Assembly: GCF_004208415.1 (NCBI RefSeq)
Contig: NZ_CP035758.1
Span: 2,108,001 to 2,172,000 of the forward strand
Reading direction: 5' to 3'
DNA from: Ktedonosporobacter rubrisoli
GTDB lineage: Bacteria > Chloroflexota > Ktedonobacteria > Ktedonobacterales > Ktedonobacteraceae
DNA: 64,000 nucleotides
A program made the position numbers and the translations under genes. The notes below the pieces were generated by a model, which saw only the letters and a list, made by a program, of their open reading frames with translations, was not told where the DNA came from and made no database searches. This document shows positions 59,765-64,000 of this stretch, one piece after another. Within the stretch, counting starts at the first letter, position 1. The number at the start of each line of letters is the position of its first letter.

Positions 59765-60846
59765 GTGTCTACTTCTTCCCTTTATATATCTTTACTAACG
59801 CTATAGTCGTCGCTGTAATTGCAATAGTGATTCTCGGGCTCTTTAAAAAGAGCCTGCTTAACCGATTAAGTGTTCGTATTGCTATACTTATACTTGCATC
59901 AGGACCAATTATCCTCTTTTTAATCCCTGTGGCAAACCAACTTATCATTTGGGCACCAATAAAAGCCATTGCTTCTCCCTTTTCGCTTGCTGTATATGTG
60001 CTGATTGCGCTCGGCACCCCCGTAGTACTTGGTTTGCTTGCGGGGCTTTTCGTACGGCGGCCGTTGCACCAGTTTAAGGAAGCCATAGCCTCCTTGGAAC
60101 AAAGCAATTATAAAGTCCAGCTACAGTCAATGGGCATTCGTGAATTTGATGAAGTCTTTATGAGATTCAACAATCTCATAAATCGATTACGGCACGAGGA
60201 AAAGCTCCGCAAAGACCTGGTTTCAGATACCTCGCACGAGCTGAATACGCCACTGACCACGATGATCGGGCAACTCACTGCTATGCAAGAAGGCAAATTT
60301 CCTTTGACGAGGGAACGAGTAGCCATCCTAAAGGAACAAGCTGAGCGGCTTGCTGAACTGGTACAACAGCTGGATGCCTATACAAAAGCCCGCATGCCCA
60401 ATGCTGGCGAGCCCGAAGATATATACTTGAGGCAGTTCTGCGAGGAGCTCATTAATCACTTTAGCCTCGATCTCAAGCAGAAAGGAATAACTGCGAAGCT
60501 ACATATTGCAGAGGACTATATAATCCATGTAAACAGTGGCGCACTTCAGCATATTCTTATGAATCTCATGCAAAATACCTTGCGTTATTCACAGGCGACA
60601 GAAATTACCATTGAAGCCACGGCCCACGAATTTATGTTTTCGGACAACGGGAAGGGAGTACCCTCAGAGAGCCTGCCCTACCTTTTCGAGCGCTTTTATA
60701 GAGTAGATAAATCTCGCAACAGAGCAACAGGCGGCCTGGGACTCGGCTTAGCAATTGTAAGAGAATTAGCCGAGAGCCAGGGTTTGGCTATAACCGCTGT
60801 AGCAGGCCACCCTGGCTTAACGTTAGTTCTAAAAATCAATGCATAA
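59758..60846 (+). CDS. vanS: Membrane sensor histidine kinase (VanS-like)
   Basis: 362 residues. Predicted membrane segments lie at about 6-28, 39-60 and 78-99, with only short external parts, then a HAMP-like linker. The phospho-acceptor His160 is in 'DTSHELNTPLTTM'. The ATP-binding domain shows 'LMQNTLRYS', 'FSDNGKGVP' and 'GLGLGLAIV'. Its ATG overlaps the vanR stop by seven bases. It should sense the antibiotic or a wall defect and phosphorylate VanR. The short external region means the direct ligand is unclear. Confidence 0.88.
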   Translation: MLGVYFFPLYIFTNAIVVAVIAIVILGLFKKSLLNRLSVRIAILILASGPIILFLIPVANQLIIWAPIKAIASPFSLAVYVLIALGTPVVLGLLAGLFVRRPLHQFKEAIASLEQSNYKVQLQSMGIREFDEVFMRFNNLINRLRHEEKLRKDLVSDTSHELNTPLTTMIGQLTAMQEGKFPLTRERVAILKEQAERLAELVQQLDAYTKARMPNAGEPEDIYLRQFCEELINHFSLDLKQKGITAKLHIAEDYIIHVNSGALQHILMNLMQNTLRYSQATEITIEATAHEFMFSDNGKGVPSESLPYLFERFYRVDKSRNRATGGLGLGLAIVRELAESQGLAITAVAGHPGLTLVLKINA

Positions 60847-60960
60847 TTATCGTTTCGAGCGACAGTTTGCTATCTTCAAGCGCTCCAGACAGATAACCGA
60901 AAGTTCTATTAGAGCAATTTTCCGCTCTGCCCCGTGCCTGTTGGCTACGGTGACTTTGCA

Positions 60961-61866
60961 TTATTCAAATTTCATGAGCAGCGAGACGCTAATAACTATC
61001 AAAATACCGCCGATGATGGTGAAAAGGGTCAGGTGCTCGTGCAGCAGTAGCACGGCAAGCAAGGTGCCTAACAAGGGCTGAACTAAGAGCGTAGAGGAGG
61101 CCAGAACACCTCCTAGCTTGCTCAGGCCTTGAAACCAGAGCAGATAGGCCGCAAAGGTGGTCATGATGGCCAGCCAGAGCACGCTCAACCAGATGTTGCC
61201 GTTCATGTGTGGCCAGCCCGTGTGCCATACTTCCCAGCCTGCTATGGGTATCCAGAAGACAGTACTGCCCACGATGGCCGCCGAGGTAATCAAATAGGGA
61301 GAGTGTTTGGTGAGCAGGGTTTTTCCGCGAACCGTGGTAAAGGCCTCAAAGACTAGCGATAAGATGACAAGCAGATCCCCTATAATGCGGTTAAGGCCTC
61401 CGCCCGCGGGTAGGACCGGGATAAGGCCCTGACCTACTACCAGGTAGACGCCGATGAGCCCGAGCAGCAAGGCCAGGAGCGTGCTTTTTTTAAACGGTTC
61501 GTGCAAGAGTAACCAGGCCAGCGCTGAAGTAAAAATGGTTTCTGCTGTAATCAGTAGAGCAACATCGGCGGCCGTTGAGAGAGCTAGACCACCAAATTCG
61601 AGCAGCTTGTTGATAAAAAAACCTGTAAGGGTCATTTGCGCCAGTTGGGGTATATCCCGACGCGTGAGTCGTGCGGTTCGCAATTGAAAAATAAGTATTG
61701 GTAACAAAAAGATGGCCGCCAGACCCAGGCGTAGGACGAGCATCATGGTGACCGAGAGCCCTTCCAGGGCAAATTTGGAGGCCGCGAAGCCGGTTGCCCA
61801 TAATGCGTTGGCCAGGATTAAGAATGACCAGGGAAGTGCCACAGACTTAGACGAACGAGAGGACAT
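60961..61866 (-). CDS. EamA-family (DMT) transporter
   Basis: About 301 residues with ten predicted helices in two EamA repeats ('ANALWATGFAASKFALEGL' and 'LVILSLVFEAFTTVRGKTLL'). Family members export amino acids or other metabolites. The ATG at 61866 follows AAGGA at 9 bases; the frame begins at 61902. An Lrp-type regulator is encoded just upstream on the same strand, which suggests control by an amino acid. It ends convergently with vanS. Confidence 0.88.
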   Translation of the reverse strand: MSSRSSKSVALPWSFLILANALWATGFAASKFALEGLSVTMMLVLRLGLAAIFLLPILIFQLRTARLTRRDIPQLAQMTLTGFFINKLLEFGGLALSTAADVALLITAETIFTSALAWLLLHEPFKKSTLLALLLGLIGVYLVVGQGLIPVLPAGGGLNRIIGDLLVILSLVFEAFTTVRGKTLLTKHSPYLITSAAIVGSTVFWIPIAGWEVWHTGWPHMNGNIWLSVLWLAIMTTFAAYLLWFQGLSKLGGVLASSTLLVQPLLGTLLAVLLLHEHLTLFTIIGGILIVISVSLLMKFE

Positions 61867-62094
61867 ACGGTTATCCTTCTTTTGTGAAATAAGCGCTGCC
61901 AATTGTTCAGCAGAGAGTAGCTTAGCTCCGCCGCTGCAGCCCAGGAAATAGGCGTTTCGTGGCTGACAGCATGTTTTATCGAAGCGTTACGATATTTCTA
62001 TTGTTAGAATAAAAGTGCTTTGCTTACTAATTCATCTTTTCTTTGCCGCCTGTTGTGCGGAAAAAGAAAGCCCGCGCGGTCGCTACTTGGCATA

Positions 62095-62589
62095 CTACGT
62101 ATCAGCCGAACCTTCTGGGGCCCGGGTTACAGAAGTCTCCGGGCTCTTAAGCAGCTCCTCTTTGACAGTTGTAAGGGCGATAGAGGTAATGGTGTGAGTA
62201 ACGCCAGGCAAGCCACGAATTTGCGAGAGCAGCGTACGCAAGGTCTGGGGTGAGACCGTACGCACTTTTAGGATGTAGCAATCTTCTCCGCTGACATCGT
62301 GGCATTCAAGAATCTGGGGTTCCTGCAAGATGAACTCTTCAAAGCGCTTTGTGCCTTCTGGCGTTTCGTGCATGCCAACGCGGATAAATGCCGCCAGCCC
62401 ACGGCCAATCTTCTCAGCATTCAGGCGCGTTGTGTAGCCTTCGATGATGCCCTCACGCTCCAGGCGCTGAATGCGTGCGTATACAGCCGGACCTGTGAGC
62501 TCTATCTTCTTGCCAATAGCCGTATGTGAGAGGCGACCATCAAGACACAGCAGATCTAGAATTTTGAGATCAATATCATCAAGCGTCAT
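62095..62589 (-). CDS. Lrp/AsnC family transcriptional regulator
   Basis: 164 residues. The N-terminal HTH is 'LDDIDLKILDLLCLDGRLSH' (in part) and 'TGPAVYARIQRLEREGIIEGY' (in parts). The C-terminal RAM domain includes 'GRGLAAFIRVGMHE' and 'YILKVRTVS', the amino acid sensing fold. A short Thr/Glu/Pro tail follows. It lies 228 bases upstream of the EamA transporter on the same strand and may regulate it. Confidence 0.9.
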   Translation of the reverse strand: MTLDDIDLKILDLLCLDGRLSHTAIGKKIELTGPAVYARIQRLEREGIIEGYTTRLNAEKIGRGLAAFIRVGMHETPEGTKRFEEFILQEPQILECHDVSGEDCYILKVRTVSPQTLRTLLSQIRGLPGVTHTITSIALTTVKEELLKSPETSVTRAPEGSADT

Positions 62590-62714
62590 AAACTTTGATT
62601 TCCTAAAATAAATGGCGAAGGTAATTTGGATATTTAAATTATAGCCATATATATTTTAGAAATCAATAGTTTGTAAGTGGGCAAAAATAAATTGCTTAGC
62701 ATTATCGGTGGTGT

Positions 62715-63578
62715 TCAGGGAGCAATGCCCCAGACCGTAAGCAGGTTCCAGATGGCTTGAAAATCGGGAGCCTGCATCTCGCGCCTGGCCTGTTCGCAGA
62801 TCATGTCATACTCAGGCGTGAGGCAACCCCATTTCTGCAGGAAAGGGCGAAAATTGCTGAACATATGCGACCAATCTTCGTAGTAAGCCTGTCCCTCGGG
62901 AGTTCCTGCGCGGTATTCTAGCGCATAAGGTCTTTGCTGGATTTGCTGATAGCCGTGGATTTGTAGCAAATTGGGCAGGCGCGCTGTCAGACCATCCGAG
63001 CTTGGAGTAAAGAGGTGACCCGCCTGGTGCAAGGCGCATACAAGCATCTGCTGGAATCGCCTGAGCGCCGGGCTTGTGCTCTCGTGAATATGCTCGGTAT
63101 CGGTGATACGTAGTACGCCACCTCTACGTGCGATGCGCCTGGCTTCCGTGAGCAATTTCGACCAATCCCAAGTGCGCAGAAAGCTTGAGCCTGCGCGCAA
63201 GTTGACAAGATCAAAGTAGCCAACAGGAAATTCAAGAATTAGCAGGGCGTCCATCACAAAAAACTCAACTCGCTCGCTGAGCAGCTGGCTCTCGGCTTGC
63301 TTGCGCGCATATTCGATAAAATTGCGGTTAATGTCTATGCCGATCACAGAGAGCTCTTGATAGCGCTGAGCAACTTCAATAGCCCAGCCTCCTGGACCAC
63401 AGCCAATATCCATAACTCTGCGCCGGGGCGTGAACTCGGTTTGCTCTGGCCAGATGCCACCCATGGATGCTGTGATCATTCGATCCTGCATGGCCAGGCG
63501 CTGGAGCTCAGCTACGTTTTGTTTGTTCTTGACAATATAGGTGCCAGCAATCTCTTTCCGGGCCTTCTGGCTTTCCAT
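62715..63578 (-). CDS. Class I SAM-dependent methyltransferase
   Basis: 287 residues. Motif I is 'VMDIGCGPGGWAIEVA', motif II acidic residue is in 'IGIDINRNF' and the post-motif loop is 'RRGGVLRITDTEH'. It resembles the methyltransferase at 31181-32080 in layout ('FDLVNLRAGSSFLRTWDW' in the same place as 'FDFVHQRFLGAG'), so the two are probably paralogues. AAGGAG lies upstream of the ATG. The substrate is unknown. Confidence 0.86.
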   Translation of the reverse strand: MESQKARKEIAGTYIVKNKQNVAELQRLAMQDRMITASMGGIWPEQTEFTPRRRVMDIGCGPGGWAIEVAQRYQELSVIGIDINRNFIEYARKQAESQLLSERVEFFVMDALLILEFPVGYFDLVNLRAGSSFLRTWDWSKLLTEARRIARRGGVLRITDTEHIHESTSPALRRFQQMLVCALHQAGHLFTPSSDGLTARLPNLLQIHGYQQIQQRPYALEYRAGTPEGQAYYEDWSHMFSNFRPFLQKWGCLTPEYDMICEQARREMQAPDFQAIWNLLTVWGIAP

Positions 63579-63964
63579 AACCCTTAATGCTCCTTCGAAA
63601 TTTTATTGCTTGCTATGCCTCTCATTGATTATAGATGGGCCTTTTCGATTTGTCGAGGGTTCATTTTAGCAGCGTAGAGCTTTCCAGCTCTCTAAAAAGG
63701 GATTGCTAAGGGCTCGTTCACTTAATTGCGGCGTGAGCCCAATTATTCCCTCCTCCTGGAAGCAAAAAAGACTTCTATAGCTTGAAAGAAATCTAAACGC
63801 AAATAACTGCTTTTCCAGGTCTCTACCTTGCATTAGAATTGAATACTTGACTCTGAATGAGGCTGATGAGAAAATACTAGACTAAATGGGGAGCCTTAAT
63901 TTGAGAGACAGAAGAAGTATGATATAGTAAAAAATCTAGAAACTTTGCTGTTGGGGAAGGAGTC
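63579..63964. other. Intergenic region with promoter at its right end
   Basis: AGAGCT-TTCC-AGCTCT forms a small stem at 63676-63691. TTGAGA (63901-63906) and TATAGT (63923-63928), 16 bp apart, make a plausible plus-strand promoter. No protein gene is seen before 63965. Confidence 0.45.
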
Positions 63965-64000
63965 ATGTCCATTGAAGCCTTTCAAGCTAAAGCTAGATAA
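63965..64000 (+). CDS. Possible 11-codon leader peptide
   Basis: ATG at 63965 follows GGGGAAGGAG and opens a frame of 11 codons ('MSIEAFQAKAR') that ends with TAA at the last base of the window. A promoter lies 37-64 bases upstream. It could be a leader peptide or chance; the following gene is outside the window. Confidence 0.25.
   Translation: MSIEAFQAKAR

Noticed and set aside
1..64000. CRISPR array, tRNA or rRNA genes, intact insertion sequences
   Set aside because: Reading both strands by eye I found no regularly spaced repeats, no tRNA-like cloverleaf and no transposase or terminal repeats. A scan with dedicated models could still find a missed tRNA.

Overview
This 64 kb window looks like chromosomal DNA of a soil-type, Gram-positive-like bacterium with mid-range GC. 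The mix of families (many stand-alone SAM methyltransferases, two cytochromes P450, ABC-2 exporters, a TIR-domain enzyme, ECF sigma/anti-sigma pairs, GAAC-N4-GTTC LexA box) best fits a Ktedonobacteria-like Chloroflexota. That placement is inference: no rRNA, tRNA or other taxonomic marker is visible. I saw no CRISPR array, intact insertion sequence or phage module.

Layout. 0-6.5 kb: a TetR repressor facing a fused ABC ATPase-permease and a second permease (cut by an amber codon), then a P450, a methyltransferase and a decayed MFS exporter. 6.6-11.3 kb: MgtC-like protein, methyltransferase, DHA2 exporter and a divergent ArsR regulator. 11.4-16.3 kb: a six-gene minus-strand operon of ECF sigma factor, zinc-finger anti-sigma factor, three membrane proteins and an ABC ATPase. 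16.4-25.8 kb: oxidoreductase/MarR pair behind a long palindrome, rhodanese, aldo/keto reductase, second P450, a GC-rich serine hydrolase, an unusual MarR fused to a predicted beta-rich domain, and azlCD. 26-32 kb: M20 peptidase, a radical-SAM DNA-repair-type protein behind a LexA box, GNAT, hypotheticals and a methyltransferase. 32.5-37.2 kb: a defence-type locus of three tandem small XRE regulators and a TIR-nuclease-adenine methyltransferase giant protein. 37.4-52 kb: metabolic and repair genes (Tag, AlkA, carbonic anhydrase, Lnt-like acyltransferase, MFS exporters, nucleotidyltransferase, UspA, cytidylate-kinase-like protein).

52.8-60.8 kb is a complete glycopeptide-resistance-type island in an unusual layout. 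vanH, a vanA-like D-Ala:D-Lac ligase and a murF copy run on the minus strand. A long VanX-type dipeptidase, a C39-like cysteine peptidase and vanR/vanS run on the plus strand. One 18-base motif occurs upstream of vanH, of vanX and of vanR, so a single regulator (presumably VanR) probably switches all three transcripts. The right end holds a DMT transporter, an Lrp regulator and a methyltransferase.

Several genes are interrupted. Three (the ABC ATPase at 13 kb, azlC at 25.4 kb and the TIR-methyltransferase at 36.9 kb) are each restored by a -1 shift, and two more carry single in-frame stops (3591 and 6022). These need checking against reads before biological conclusions are drawn.
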